From contig CAUYLG010033089.1 in NCBI GenBank assembly GCA_963573385.1, forward strand, positions 38,222-102,221: a stretch of DNA of 64,000 nucleotides. The letters run 5' to 3'. This document shows, piece after piece, positions 27,859 to 40,862 of this stretch (its first letter is position 1; each line of letters starts with the position of its first letter). The position numbers were made by a program, and so were the translations under genes. Source of the stretch: Cacajao melanocephalus (lineage: Eukaryota; Chordata; Mammalia; Primates; Pitheciidae). The notes under the pieces are model-generated. The model was not told the origin of the DNA, ran no database searches, and worked only from the letters and a program-made list of their open reading frames with translations.

Positions 27859-28754
27859 CAATTTCTTAAAGGAGGACAATAATGAAGTTTGTCTCATTGA
27901 CTGAGTCTTCCTTTCATGAAAGATTTCTTTGCAGCATGCAATGCTGTTTGATACTGTTTTACCCAGAGCAGAACTTTCTTTAAAATCAGAGTATCCTCTC
28001 AACCCCTGCCACACTTTATAACTAAGTTTATAAAGAAATAGTATAAATCCTTTGTTGTCAGTTCAACAGTGTTCATGGCATCTTTATCAGAAATAGATTC
28101 CATCTCAGGAAACCACTTTCTTTGTTCATCCATAAGAAGCAACTCCCTTCAAGTTTGATCATGAGATTGCGGCAATTCAGTCACACCTTCAGGCTCCACT
28201 TCTAAGTCTAGTTCTCTTGCTATTTCCACCACACCTGCAGTTACTACCTCCACTGAAGTCTTGAATCCCTCAAAATCATCCTTGAGGGTTGGATTCCACT
28301 TCTTCCAAACTCCTGTTCATTTTTTATTTTGACCTCTTCCTATGAATTACAAATGTTCTTAATGATATCTAGAATGGTGAATCCTTTCCAGGTTTTCAAT
28401 TGACTTTGCCCAGGTCCATAACAGGAATCACTACCTACAACAGTTTTACCCTTTCAAAAAGTATTTTCTAAATAAGACCTGAAAAATTACTCCTTGATCC
28501 ATGAGCTGCAGAAGGAATATTATGTTAGCAGGCACAAAAACAACATTAATTTCCTCAATATTTCCATCAGCACTATTGGGTGACTAGGTGCACTGTCAAT
28601 GAGCAGTAATATTTTGAAAGGAATATATATATTTTTTCTGAGCAGTTGGTCTTAACAGTGCGCTTAAAATATTCAGTAAACTATTCTGTAAACAAATATG
28701 CTGTCATCCAGGAGTCGTTATCCCCTTTACAGAGCATACGCAAAGTAGATTTAG

Positions 28755-29060
<306 letters not shown>

Positions 29061-29796
29061 GACTTAGCATAATTCTTGAGGGCCCTAGGATTTTCAGAAT
29101 GGTAAAGGAGCACTGGCTTCAACTTCAAGCCACCAGCTGCATTAGCCCCTAACAAGAGAGTCAGCCTGCCCTTTGAAGCTTTGAGCCCGGGCACCGACAT
29201 CTTCTAACTATAAAAGTCCTACATGGCATCTTCTTCCAATAGAAGGCTGTTTTGTCTATACACTGAAGATCTGTTGTTGAGTACAGCTTTCATCAAGGAT
29301 CTTAGCTAGATCTTCTGGATATCTTGCTGCAGCTTCTACATCAGCACTTGCAGCTTTACTTTGCACTTTTATCTTAGGGAGCCTTTTCTTAAGCCTCATG
29401 CATCAACTTCTGCTAGCTTCAAATTTCTCTTCTGCAGCTTCCTCACCTCTCAGCCTTCAGAGAATTGAGTTGGCGCCTTGTTCTGGATTAAGCTTTGGCT
29501 TAAGAGAATGTTGTGGCTGATTTATATTCTCTCCAGACCACTCAAACTTTCTCCATATCAGCAATATGGTTATTTTGCTTTCTTATCATATGTGTATTCA
29601 CTGGAGTCGCACTTTTAATTTCCTTCAAGAACTTTTTCTTTGCTTTCAAACTTGGCTGTTTGATGCAAAGGCCTAGCTTTCAGCCTGTCTCCGTTTTGAC
29701 ATGCCTTCCTCACTAAGCTTAATGATTTCTATCTAGCTTTTGATTTAAAGTGAGACATGTGCAACTCTTCAGTTTAATACTTAGAAGCCATTGTAG

Positions 29797-30099
29797 GGTT
29801 TTTTGTTTTGTTTTGTTTTTGAGACAGTCTCACTCCGCCACGCAGGCTGGAGTGCAGTGGCCAATCTCAGCTCACTGCAACCTCAGCCTCCCGGGTTCAA
29901 GCGATTCTCTTGCCTCAGCCTCCTGAGTAGTTGGGATTAGTAGCATCCACCACACCTGGCTAGTTTTGTGTGTTTTTTTTTTTAAGTAGAGATGGGGTTT
30001 CACCATGTTGGCCAGGCTGGTCTCCTGACCTCAAGTTATCCACCTGCCATGGCCTCCCAAAGTGCTGGAAATACAGGAGTGAGCTATCACCCCAGACCC
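29797..30099 (-). mobile_element. Alu inserted in Tigger1
   Basis: Led by (GTTTT)n, GAGACAGTCTCACTCCGCCA. The end CACCCCAGACC is diverged. CCATTGTAGGG and CCATTGTCGGG flank it as target duplication. Confidence 0.9.
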
Positions 30100-30270
30100 C
30101 ATTGTCGGGTTATTAACTGGCCTAATTTCAATATTGTTGTGTCTTAGAGGAGAGCGAGGCCCAAGAAGAGATGGAGGAATGGCCAGTGAGAGCAGTCAGA
30201 ACATACACATGTATCAAGTTCACTGTCTTATATAGGTGCATTTCATTTTGCCACAAAAGAATCACAATAT

Positions 30271-30591
30271 TGGCAGGCACAGTGGTTCATGTCTGTAATC
30301 CCAGCACTTTGGAAGGCCAAGGTGGGCAGATCACTTGAGCGTAGGAGCTCAAGACCAGCCTGGACAACATGGCAAAACCTCGTCTCTACAAAAAATACAA
30401 AAACTAGCTGGGCACAGTGGCACACGCCTGTAGTCCCAGCTACTCAGGAAGTTGAGGTAGAAGGACCACTTGAGACTGGAAGGTGGAGGTTGCAGCGGGC
30501 CAAGATCATACCACTGCCCTCCAGCCTGGGTGACAGAGTGAGACTCTGTCTCAAAAATAAATAAATAAATAATTTAAAAAAAACAAACAAT
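30271..30591 (+). mobile_element. Alu inserted in Tigger1, (AAAT)n tail
   Basis: GGCAGGCACAGTGGTTCATG leads. The tail is AATA units. AATCACAATA-type flanks lie on both sides. Confidence 0.9.
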
Positions 30592-30609
30592 CACAATAGT
30601 AACATCAAG

Positions 30610-30906
30610 GCTAGGCACAGCGGCTCAAGCCTGTAATCTCAGGGATCTGGGAGGCCAAGCCAAAAGGATTGGTTGAGCCCAGGAGTTCAAGACTAGCCTG
30701 GCTGACATAATGAGACCCCACCTCTAAAAAATTTTAAAAATTAAAAATTAGCTAGGCAGGTACCTGTAGTCCTACTTGGGAGGCTGAGGCAGGAGGATTG
30801 CTCAAGCCCAGGAGTTCAAGGCTACAGTGAGCTATGATCACACTGCTGCACTCCAACCTGGGCAACAGAGCAAGACCCTGTTTCAAAAAAAAAAAAAAAA
30901 AAAAAA
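30610..30906 (+). mobile_element. Alu inserted in Tigger1, old
   Basis: GGCTAGGCACAGCGGCTCAA leads, with an A tail of about 22 bases. More diverged than the neighbouring copies. Confidence 0.9.
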
Positions 30907-31431
30907 GGTAACAACAAAGATCACTGATCACAGATCAGCAGAACAGATTTAATAATGAAAAAATCTGAACTATTCCAAGAATTAACCAAAATATAACACA
31001 GAGACACAAAGTGAGCACATGCTGTTGGAAAAATGACGCCAACAGGCTTTGTTGCCTCAATCCTTCAATTTGTCAAAACTGCATTATCTGCAAAGCACAA
31101 TAAAGTAAAGCACAATAAAACAAGGTATGCCTGTACATGTCCTGGATCATAATTGAGGTTAAGCATCTTTTCAGACTTATTGGCCATTCCTGTTTCTTTT
31201 TACTCTGAAATGTTTATATTATCTGCCCCTTTTTCTATTGGGTAATATGTCTTTTTCTTATTGGTCTGTAGGTGTTCTTTAAATATTCATGATATTGGTC
31301 ATCTCTCAGTGATATGCACAGCAAATGCCTTCTTCAAGCTTGTCTTAAATGTGTCAATCTTTGTCTTTAGGGTTTGTGTTTTGCGCATCTTGCTTAAGAC
31401 ATTCTACCCCTTTCCAATATTATAGTCACCT

Positions 31432-31746
<315 letters not shown>

Positions 31747-31989
31747 TTAGTAGTTTTGCTTTATGCATTTAGGTCATTAATCCACCTAAAATTGATTTTT
31801 GTGTATGGCATAAAGCAGGATCTTATTTTCTTTTTGCCATTTGGATTACCAATTGTCTCAGTACAATTTCCTGAATGGCTCATTCTTTCCTCATTAATTT
31901 GTAAGATCACCTCTTGTGAGACCATAATTTTTCATATATGAATAGGTCTGCTAATAGACTCTATTATTCCATTACTCTGTGTCCATCCC

Positions 31990-32960
31990 TCTCATCTAAG
32001 GCTTAATATCACAATCATCATAATCACTCAATTGAACTGCACACTAGAATTTGCAAAGCACTTTCAAATCCATTTTCCAATTCAGACCTCAAAATGGTCC
32101 TATGAGTTAGGCACCACTATTCATACCTGCCTGGATGAAGAACCTGAGGTTCATAAAGGTTAAGGGAATCATGGTCACCAGAGAGTAAATCTAAGAACAC
32201 AGACCCAATCTCATGTATTCAGTTAGCACTCTTTCCACCAGACTCCATTCAGTAAGGACAGAAACAATATCTTTTAAACAGCTTTCAAACACAGCTACAC
32301 ACTCTGTTTACAACACCCAAAACAAACAAGCACCTTGTAAATAAACCAATGCTTTAACAAATACATTTATTGGGACAAACATGTTCATTATGTTCATCTT
32401 GAAAGTAAATTCTATTTTAAAAGTAACCCTGCCTTAGCTGGCCTCTTTGCTGCTGTTCACCTCAGGCACAGACAATGCCACCACCATTTCTCCTCATATC
32501 AGCCATGTTCTCTCATAGTCACTAGCCCTGCAGCTCCAAAGACAGATTAGAGATGTGACGACTCGACAGCTCCCTATGTCAGGAAGGAGGGAGACAGAGC
32601 CAATGCCTCCAAACTGGAACTTAACACTTTAAAACTCACACATAAGTTGTAGGACATGCTACAGAAAGCAGGGTTAAAGTGCTGTCCAAGAACCCCACAC
32701 CTAGCTTAATGATAGACAAGAGTAGGAACTCCATAAATGATTTTTACTGAACAAATAAATGAAGTGCTTCATCCAGAGCCAGAACGACTGGTTTCTTTTT
32801 CTTTTTTAAATAACAAATCTGCACATGTATAATCACTGGTTTCAACAGACCCTGCATAGAGCAATCAGCTGAGAAAGATGAAAAAAAAAAAAAAAACAGC
32901 AGCCACTGACATTCAGAAGCAAGCATAGCACTCATAGCCAGGCCATGTTATTCTCCTATG
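31990..32960. other. HACD3 intron 1 stretch without Alus
   Basis: 32040-32200 resembles an ancestral repeat (CTATGAGTTAGGCACCACTA). An A-rich tract sits at 32880-32896. Nothing coding is supported. Confidence 0.4.
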
Positions 32961-32964
32961 GGAC

Positions 32965-33435
32965 CTAAACTATCTTACAGAATACCAACCTCAGACAAGG
33001 TTACTCTGAAATCCTCATAAAACGAGACAAAGGCCATGTCACAATTTTGTTTTAAGCACAGACAAATACATAGTGACTATGCCACCCATGAAATACCAAA
33101 CACCCTCTGGCCAAATTGAGTGACTGCTACTCCTCTGGCAATTATAAGTTTGTTCTTGTACTAGTCTCCCTTCCCTACAGATAAGATTGATTCAGATACT
33201 CAAACACAAAACTCTCATATTTTCTTACAGGATCTTACCTGAAGTGAAACCCAACCTCCTTAACCCTCCCCTCCCCTAATCACCAACACCCAAATCCTAT
33301 AATCAGTTCTAACAGCCTCCTAATGAAACACCCCAGGGTTCCCCATGGACTGTGCTCTCTCTTGACGCAATGAGTAATAAACCCAACTTGTTTTACTACA
33401 GGTGTGTTCCTAGTGGTCTTTGGGCACTGACATGC
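32965..33435 (+). mobile_element. LTR-like repeat, copy B
   Basis: It is the longer relative of 24231-24608, with matching blocks in the same order and orientation. The conserved 3' part is AATAAACCCAACTTGTTTTA then GGTGTGTTCCTAGTGG. Likely an old endogenous retroviral LTR, family not determined. Confidence 0.5.
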
Positions 33436-33902
33436 CTTTAGTCAGAGATTACAAGTGTCTAAAAGTATATGCCTTTCTCTTTCTAGAATGTTCTCCCAGT
33501 CTTAGTTTGACAAAAATAATTCTCATTTCTGGAATTCACTGCTATCTAAATGAAAGAAAGGTAACAAATTCGTTTAACACCAGGTACCTGGTTCAACATC
33601 CAACTCCAATTCTACCAATAAACATATTCTTAAACAAACCTTTTTGTTGTATATGATATGCCTCCTTCTAGATAGCATGTCCTTGAAAAGCTGGGTCTGA
33701 CTCATCTTTGTAAATCTGTACTACCTGACACGTATTAGAGGATTTATTTCATGAATGTTAGTAACATGTTACTTTTAAACTAATAATAGTCGAAATATGG
33801 GTGCCTCAAAACTACATATGTGGAACCCCAGAAAAATAAAAAAATAAAAAAATAAAGGGGAAAAAATGATTTATTTTTCCCCAAAATTTTTTAGATAGCT
33901 AC

Positions 33903-34202
33903 TTTTTTTTTTTTTTTTTTAAGATGGACTCTTGCTCTGTTGCTCAGTCTGGAATGCAAGGGTTTGATCTCGGCTCACTGAAACCTCTGCCTCACAGGTT
34001 CAAGGGATTCTCCTGCCTCAGCCTCCAGAGTAGCTGGGACTACAGGCATCTGCCACCACACCTAGCTAATTTTTGTATTTTTAGTAGAGACAGGGTTTCA
34101 CCATGTTGACCAGGCTGGTCTCAAACTCCTTACCTCAAGCAATCCACATGCCTCGGCCTCCCAGAGTGCTGGGATTACAGGTGTAAGCCACTGTGCCCAG
34201 CC
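33903..34202 (-). mobile_element. Alu, antisense
   Basis: T18 then AAGATGGACTCTTGCTCTG, closing CTGTGCCCAGCC. Confidence 0.92.
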
Positions 34203-34326
34203 CTAAAATTTTTTAAAAAGAGGTATTTCTCTCTCCAAAAGAAAAGTTTATTTTTTTCTCCTTTACATTTTTTAACTATTATATATTTCAAACACATGCC
34301 TCCATACTTCTAAATATATAAATATG

Positions 34327-34489
34327 GGTCAGGTGCAGTGGCTCACACCTGTAGTCCCAACATTTTGGGAAACCAAGGCAGGAGGATCACTCGAGCTCAG
34401 GAGGTCGAGGTTACAATGATTTATGATCATGCCACCGAACTCCAGCCTGGGTGACAGAGTAAGAACCTATCTCTAAATAAATACATATG
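34327..34489 (+). mobile_element. Alu with internal deletion
   Basis: GGTCAGGTGCAGTGGCTCAC leads. About 140 central bases are missing before GAACTCCAGCCTGGGTGACA. Confidence 0.85.
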
Positions 34490-34768
34490 ATTATCACGTG
34501 TTCATGCTTCTTAACTAAGAAGTTTGGATCTTTCAGCAAAAATATTAAGTATGGTGAATTTTTTTCATTTGTTTAACCAGTTTCCACTTCTTTCCATCAT
34601 TATTCCATTCCCCCCTAAAAACACCTTTTCTCTTTTTGGCTTCAAACAAATTTCAAAATAGTTAATTCTTACACATGATAGACATTTAGAGAAAACAGGG
34701 CCTGAGTTTAATTTGATCTACATACTGCTTAACTAAATAATTAAAGAAATTGTCATAACACATGTTCT

Positions 34769-35076
34769 GTACTTTTTTTTTTTTCTTTTTTTGAGACAGA
34801 GTTTCACTGCTGTTGCCCAGGCTGGAGTGCAATGACATGATCTCTGCTCACTGCAACCTCCCCATCCCAGGTTAAAACGATTCTCCTGCCTCAGCCTCCT
34901 GAGTAGCTGGAATTACAGGCATGCACCGCCACGCCCAGCTAATTTTTGTATTTTTAGTAGAGACGGGGCTTCTCCATGTTGGTCAGGCTGGTCTCAAACT
35001 CTCGACCTCAGATAATCCTCCCACCTTGGCCTCCCAAAGTGCTGGGATTACAGGTGTGAGCCACCACTCCTGACCT
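34769..35076 (-). mobile_element. Alu, antisense
   Basis: T-rich lead with one C, GAGACAGAGTTTCACTGCTG, closing CACCACTCCTGACC. Confidence 0.92.
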
Positions 35077-35522
35077 GTTCTGTACTTTTTTATTGACTAC
35101 TGGCAGAACCCTCTCTAGATGGGGACTTTGATCCCCATCTACGAAACATTTTGTTTGTTTTTTCCTATTCTGTTAAAGCACCCTGGAGCAGGAGAAGGAA
35201 ACAGCACAGAACATTTATTCATACTCTGATCCCAAATTATAATCTCAGTCTGGATGAACACATTAAACGGTACACCATGCAATGTCACAGCCTATTTAAA
35301 GGCATTCTGGTCACTACTGTCTTCATCTTTCAACAGGAAAACAGTTTATATTCCAGAAGCAAATATTAAATTAAATTCACCAAATTCATGTCGACACTCA
35401 GAAAGCACCTTTGACTGCTTCAGAAGCAGAGAAAGTTAAATGGAGTGAAAGAGGTTACAAAGTGCCGTAGATGTCAAGGGGAAGTTTCCAATAAGGATGA
35501 CTGCAGAAAGAACTTTCCAGAG

Positions 35523-35811
35523 GCTGGGCGTGGAGGCTCATGCCTGTAATCCCAGAATTTTGGGAGGCTGAGGCGCGTGGATCACCTGAGGTCAGGTCAA
35601 ACCCAGCCTGGCCAACATGGTGAAACCTATCTCTACTAAAAATACAAAAATCAGCTGGGCCTGGAGCCTGTAATCCCAGCCACTCAGGAAACTGAGGCAG
35701 AAGAATCGCTTGAACCCAGAAGGCGGAGGTTGCAGTGAGCTGAGATTACCCCGTTGCACTACTGCCTGGGCGACAAGAGGAATACTCCATCTCAAAAAAA
35801 AAAAAAAAAAG
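35523..35811 (+). mobile_element. Alu, full length
   Basis: GGCTGGGCGTGGAGGCTCAT leads, with an A17 tail. It lies about 1.1 kb inside HACD3 intron 1, next to the CpG island. Confidence 0.92.
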
Positions 35812-36638
35812 AACCTTCCAGACTGAAAACCAGTTTCCCAAAGACCAGAATCTTTAGTTTGGACAGAGACATGAGGATTCACAGGTCCTGGAGTCTCCAC
35901 TATTAGGTGCCTTCAGCTTCCTTACATAGAGGGTCAAGGAGCTCAAATTATAAATGCTTAATGTAACTTAAGAAATTTTTAAGTTCTCCGTGCAACTCAG
36001 CAAACCTGAGCTCACAGCCTTCACAACAGAGGGGGAAATCACTTCCGCGAGCTCTAGTGAATTTCAAAATTAAAAGTAATGAGAATAATTTCCATCACTG
36101 AACGGTTGTGAGGTGGGTGTGGCCCCCACCCCACCTTCACCCCTCCCCCACCCCCTGCAGTGCCCAGCGTCGGGAACGTCCGCGGGGCCTGGCTGTACCT
36201 CGCAGGCCAGTAGCAGACGTCTAGCCACGGTCCAGAAGACCGATGTCACAACTGCACCCCTGACCCAACGAGCTCATCCCACATCTCGAAGGGCCTCAGC
36301 CAACTCGAACCCCGACGGCCAGGCATTCAGGGCCGGGTTGGGCTCCATGAAGGCCGCAGACTGCGAACAAAGAAGAGGCCGGGAGTAGCCTGAGAGGCCC
36401 GGGCCGAGCTCTCTGAGCATCCAAAGGTACCTGCAGCCCTCGGGGGGTTGTGCCCCCCGCCCGGGATCTGCGGGTGAGCCTCGACAACCGCCAGCATGCC
36501 GTGAACGCATCGCGTCGCGGATCTTGATGGCGCACTGCAGGCTCGCCGGCGCGCACACGGACGAAGGGGGCAGGGGTCCTGGCGGGTACCCGGAGCCGCG
36601 ATCCTGCGCGCTTCCCGCCGCCCGGACCCGGCTTTTAC

Positions 36639-36725
36639 CTGTACATCACTCAGCTCCACGCGCAGATACAGCTCGCGGTGTCGCTGAGCCCAGTAGACAT
36701 GCGGCGTCAACACCTGATTCTCCAT
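36639..36725 (-). CDS. HACD3: HACD3 coding exon 1 (residues 1-29)
   Basis: The exon encodes MENQVLTPHVYWAQRHRELY and nine further residues ending SDVQ, the first strands of the CS domain. The start codon sits in a strong Kozak context (GCCATGG). There is no ATG in the roughly 175 bases upstream, and an in-frame TGA lies 24 codons before the start. The donor is CAG|GTAAAAG and the exon ends in phase 0. The frame stays open for 22 codons before the ATG, but it contains only non-ATG codons. Confidence 0.96.
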
Positions 36726-36900
36726 GGCCAGACTGCCCAGGGCGCGGGGCGGCTCGGCTTGCTCCGCTTGCTCGGCTTGCTGCGCCACGGTGCCTCAGGT
36801 AGTGCTCGGCTGGCGCGAGCCAAAAGCAGGCCTCAAACCCCCGCGCTCCTGAGAGCCAGCAACCCGGCGCCTCAAGACACCCGAAGCTCGCGGTCCGCAC

Positions 36901-36930
36901 CTGCGCAGTGACGCGCCAGGATGGCGGCGG
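36901..36930 (+). promoter_or_regulatory. NRF1-like and YY1-like sites at HACD3 promoter
   Basis: CTGCGCAGTG (36901-36910) resembles half of an NRF1 palindrome. CCAGGATGGCGGCGG (36916-36930) matches a YY1 core (ATGGCGGC). Both lie about 180-200 bases upstream of the ATG, where such sites mark start regions of TATA-less genes. This is motif matching only. Confidence 0.5.
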
Positions 36931-36961
36931 CGCCAGCCTGGGGCCTTGGCGCGAGCCGGGC

Positions 36962-36992
36962 GGGGGCGGGACAGGGGCGGGACAGGGGCGGG
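36962..36992 (+). promoter_or_regulatory. Tandem Sp1 GC boxes upstream of HACD3
   Basis: There are three GGGGCGGG boxes spaced 11 bases apart, separated by ACA. Such boxes are typical Sp1/Sp3 sites. The same G-runs could form a G-quadruplex on the plus strand. Confidence 0.6.
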
Positions 36993-37069
36993 CCCTGGCA
37001 ATGTGTGACGCCGCAGCTCACCCCGGCCGCCAGGAGAATTGAAATCAGCTGGTGGTCCGCTCTTCCCAC

Positions 37070-38100
37070 TCGTCTTCAGGGAGATGCTTTAAAATGAAAA
37101 AGGCTGGAGACTTACAGAGGACCGATCAGCATGGGGAAGGGTTTGAGACTGGTGTCTCTAGAAGGTCCTTCCCATTCTGTGTACTGAGCGCCTACTGTGT
37201 GCGTGGGTTTCAAAGCTGAATACTGGAACAACAGAAGTGAGACACACAGTCCCTTCTGTCTTAGAACCCGCAGTCTATTAAGAGATGCAAGTAATTACAG
37301 ACAAACTGACGATGATAATGGTGATAGGGGACGTGGCGTACTAGCGGCGTGGAAGAGTGTTACAAGAAGGGAAAATAAAACCAAAGCAGCGCTGCCCAAT
37401 AAAACTGTTGGTGATGATGGAAATACTGCACATTGCGCTCTTCAATACGGTAGCCACTAGCCACATGAGGCTTTTGAGTACTTGAAATGTGGGTAGTGAG
37501 ACTGAATAACTGAATTTTCAATTTTATTCACTTCTAATTTACATTTAAATAGCCTTATTATTGGTGGCTATTCTATTGGACAGTGCAAGAGACTGTCTAA
37601 AAAAATAGGAAACTCAAACTAGAGACAACACTCATTTATGTCTTATTTAAACTGGCTTGTCTGTATCCGCTTTCATCCCCGAGTTCTTCTACAGCGAAGA
37701 ATTTAGTGGGAAGCAATATTTGTATGAAAACTAGAACTCTGGGACAAAAATGGAACTCATATTCAATCCTGTTAGCTCCCATTTATTTAGCAAAGTGATT
37801 CTGTTAGCACCCATTTGTTCAGCAGAGGGATCTAACGATGAACAGAAATTCTGCTAGCTCTCCGGAAACATTTGGCTCAAGAGTGGACAATATAAATTAT
37901 AGAGAGTTTTCATATAATGAATGTGCTGAGCTCACAGTTTATGACGATGGGAACTGAGGGCCGTGGGAACCATCGTCAGACATTTGAGAGCCAATCCTTG
38001 AGAACAGGATGGTGAATTGTGAGTAGGAATTTGACCGAGGAAGAAGCAGGTAGGCCGTGGAAGCACAGGGCACTTGCTTCGTTCAAGGGTGAAAAGATGT
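37070..38100. other. Intergenic sequence upstream of HACD3
   Basis: 37170-37320 (GAGCGCCTACTGTGTGC and CCGCAGTCTATTAAGAGA) looks like an ancestral repeat. The remainder shows no recognised element. Confidence 0.4.
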
Positions 38101-38101
38101 G

Positions 38102-38376
38102 GGCCGGGCGCGGTGGCTCACGCGTGTAATCCCAGCACTTTGGGAGGACGAGGCAGGAGGATCGCTGGAGCCCAGGAGTTCGAGACCAGCCCGGGCAAAA
38201 TGGCAATACCCCGTCTCTACAAAAAATACAAAAGTTAGCAGAGCGTGGTTGGCGCGCCCCTATGGTCCCAGCCACTCTGGAGGCAGAGGGGGAAGGATTG
38301 CTTGAGCCCAGGAGGCGAGATGCCACTGCACTCCAGCTTGGGCACAGAGTGAGGCCTTGTCTCACAATTGAAAAAA
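38102..38376 (+). mobile_element. Alu, GC-rich, right arm shortened
   Basis: GGCCGGGCGCGGTGGCTCAC leads, and the start is near consensus. The right arm is trimmed and the tail is CAATTGAAAAAAGTG. Confidence 0.9.
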
Positions 38377-38739
38377 GTGAGAGAGGGATGTAGGAGGCTC
38401 TGCTGCTAGGAATTAAAGGCATAGAGTATGAGAGAGGTCGCCCTGAATCTGGAAAGGCAGAGGGTGCATTAGGAAAGTCATTATTTGCTTCACTGAGGTG
38501 CCTGTACTGCATCGCACAGTCACATGGGAGCCAAGGAAGTCTGTTAACATGGATATTAGTAAAATCAAACGTGCTGAGCAACAAAGACCTGTCAGGGAGT
38601 AGGAGGAACAGGTAGTAGGCAAACCAGCTGGCCCAATGCAATCTGCCAGGTATTAGATGATGAAAGCAGTAACCTTGACAGTCTTGAATTTTAAAAATAA
38701 AATGTTTTTCAAAAATAAAATAAAACATTTTTTAATGAT

Positions 38740-39640
38740 AAAGATATTTTTATTGCATTGTGTTTACTACAATGCAGATTCAATATGGGGCACTTTTTTA
38801 AAAAATTGAGGTGCAGTTTACATACAGAACATAGGAAAATCTAAAATGTTCAGTTTCAGCTGAATTTTTACATATGCTTATATTCATGTAACTATCACCT
38901 AGATCAAGATCTGGAACATTTCCAGTATCCCAGAGGTTATTTCATATTAAAATATATTTGTCTGTCAATAATTACTGTCCTGATATATCACCACAGAGTA
39001 GTTTTTGTCTGTTCTGTTCCTGAATTTCATATAAATGGAATCTACAGTGTCTGGTTTCTTTCATCAACATAATGTGTATGAGATTTATCCATGTTGCTGA
39101 GTAAATCAGTAATTCATTCTCGTTTAGTTTTTGGTTTTGCTCTGTAGTAGTTTACTATATGAATATACCACAAATTATTTATCCATTCTCCTATTGATGG
39201 ATATTTGTGTTGTTTCTAGTTTTTTTGTTTGTTTTATTGTTTTTGTTTTTGAGATAGAGTTTCGCTTTTGTTGCCCAGGCTGGAGTGCAATGGCACAATC
39301 TTACTGCAACCTCTACCTTCTGGGTTCAAGTAATTCTCCTGCCTCAGCCTCCCAAGTAGCCGGCATTACAGCATGTTCCACCACCCCCAGCTACTTTTGT
39401 ATTTTTAGTAGGGACCGGGTTTCTCCACGTTGGTCAGGCTGGTCTTGAACTCCTGACCTCAGGTGATCTGCCTGCCTCAGGCCCCCAAAGTGCTGGGATT
39501 ACAGGCGTGAGCCACCGTGCCCAGGCTGTTTCTAGTTTTTAGCTATTACAGATAAAGCTACTCTGAATATTTGTGTACCTGTCTTTCAGGGATATATGCT
39601 CTTAATTCTCTTGAAATAAATACCTGTGAAGAGAATTGCT
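38740..39640 (-). mobile_element. L1M antisense fragment split by an Alu
   Basis: AAAATTGAGGTGCAGTTTAC, ACTATCACCTAGATCAAGAT and ATTTATCCATTCTCCTATTG precede the Alu. GCTATTACAGATAAAGCTAC follows it, which is an old L1 3' end in reverse. Confidence 0.6.
39219..39527 (-). mobile_element. Alu, antisense, in L1M
   Basis: Lead of TTTTTTG units, GAGATAGAGTTTCGCTTTTG, closing CCGTGCCCAGGC. TGTTTCTAGTTTTT occurs on both sides as target duplication. Confidence 0.92.
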
Positions 39641-39789
39641 ATGTTACATAGATGTATGATTAGCTTTAGTAGGTACTGCTAAGCAGTTTTACAAAGTGTT
39701 TTCATCAATTTACATTCCCACAACAATGTTTGAACATTCTAGTTGCTCTATATTCTTGGTATTTTCAGTCTTTTTAATTTAATTTTATG

Positions 39790-40100
39790 TATCTATTTAT
39801 TTATTTTTGAGACAGAGTCTTGCTCTGTTGTCCTGGCTGGAGTGCATTAGTGAAAGGTTGGTTCACTACAACCTCTACCTCCCTTGTTCAAGTGATTCTC
39901 CTGCCTCAGCCTCCCAAGTAGCTGGGATTACAGGCATGTGCCAACAGGCCTGGCTAATTTGTGTATTTTTTGTAGAGATGGGTTTTTGCCATGTTGGTCA
40001 GGCTAGTCTCAAACTCCTAGGCTCAAGTGGTCTCAAACTCATGGGCTCAAGTGATCCTCCTGCCTCGGCCTTCCAGGTGTGAGGTACCATGCCTGGCCTA
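39790..40100 (-). mobile_element. Alu with a small internal duplication
   Basis: TATTTATTTTTGAGACAGAG leads. GTCTCAAACTC plus GGGCTCAAGTG-type sequence appears twice near 40009-40060. Confidence 0.88.
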
Positions 40101-40570
40101 ATTTTTTTTTTCCCAGCACCACCTCCACTTCCAGCCAGTCTTTTTAATTTTAGCCATCCTGGTAGGTGAGTAATAAAAAATAGAATAATTTTAGTTCAGC
40201 ATATTTGAAACCTGAGGTTTATCAGCTGACCTCTGCCAAGGTGAAAGCTATTGATATACAAGAAGACTGAATTTTGGCATTTTGTTTCAGATGCTTCATA
40301 GTAACAGTCCAGTGGAAGTGGGCCTATCTAGCCTGATTTGACCACTAGTTACATACTGCAAAATGACTTCTTCTGGCCTGAGTGTCCACATTCATCAATT
40401 TGATGAGTTAGATTTTGTTCCCTCTAATGTTCTCATCAGCTGTTTCTAAATTTTTCTGCAAAGAAACCCTGCTATTATGGACCCCTCTTTCCAAGAGAAA
40501 TCCAACAAGAAAAAGACAGAAATGATAGGAGGAAAGAGTATTATTCCAATGAACTATAAAACTGCAGGGT

Positions 40571-40862
40571 GGGCCTGGAAGCGGTGGCTCATGTTGTAAT
40601 CCCAACACTTTAGGAGGCTGAGGTGGGAAGATCACTTGAGTTTGAGACTTTGAGACCAGTCTAGGCAAAACAGTGAGACCCCATCGCTACAAAAAATTTT
40701 AAAAATTAGCCAGGTGTGATGGTGTGTGCCTGTAGTCTTAGCTACTCAGGAGGCTGGGAGAATCTCTTGAGCCTGGAAGGTCAAGGCTGCTGTGAGCTGT
40801 GATGACGCTAATGCACTCCAGGCTTGACAACGGAGCAAGTCCTTGTCTCAAAAAATAAAAAA
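40571..40862 (+). mobile_element. Alu, old
   Basis: GGGCCTGGAAGCGGTGGCTC leads, with two diverged arms and an AAAAAATAAAAAAAC tail. Confidence 0.85.

Larger units (their letters stand above)
36110..37060. promoter_or_regulatory. CpG island over HACD3 promoter and first exon
   Basis: This is about 950 bases of GC-rich, CpG-dense sequence in an otherwise AT-rich, CpG-poor window. It contains HACD3 exon 1 near its centre. No TATA box is seen, which fits a dispersed housekeeping promoter. Long open frames here come from GC richness. Confidence 0.85.

Noticed and set aside
36786..36788. GTG as an upstream start codon for HACD3
   Set aside because: GTG is very rarely used in vertebrate nuclear genes, and the downstream ATG has an ideal context and matches the known N-terminus.
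36274..36911. Several overlapping GC-rich open frames around HACD3 exon 1
   Set aside because: Stops are rare in CpG islands. Only the 29-codon HACD3 segment has known homology and a splice donor.
37976..38728. A 250-codon open frame on the minus strand, the longest in the window
   Set aside because: Its middle third is translated antisense Alu, which is often open. The rest has no domain I recognise, no splice partner and no promoter. Length alone is not support.
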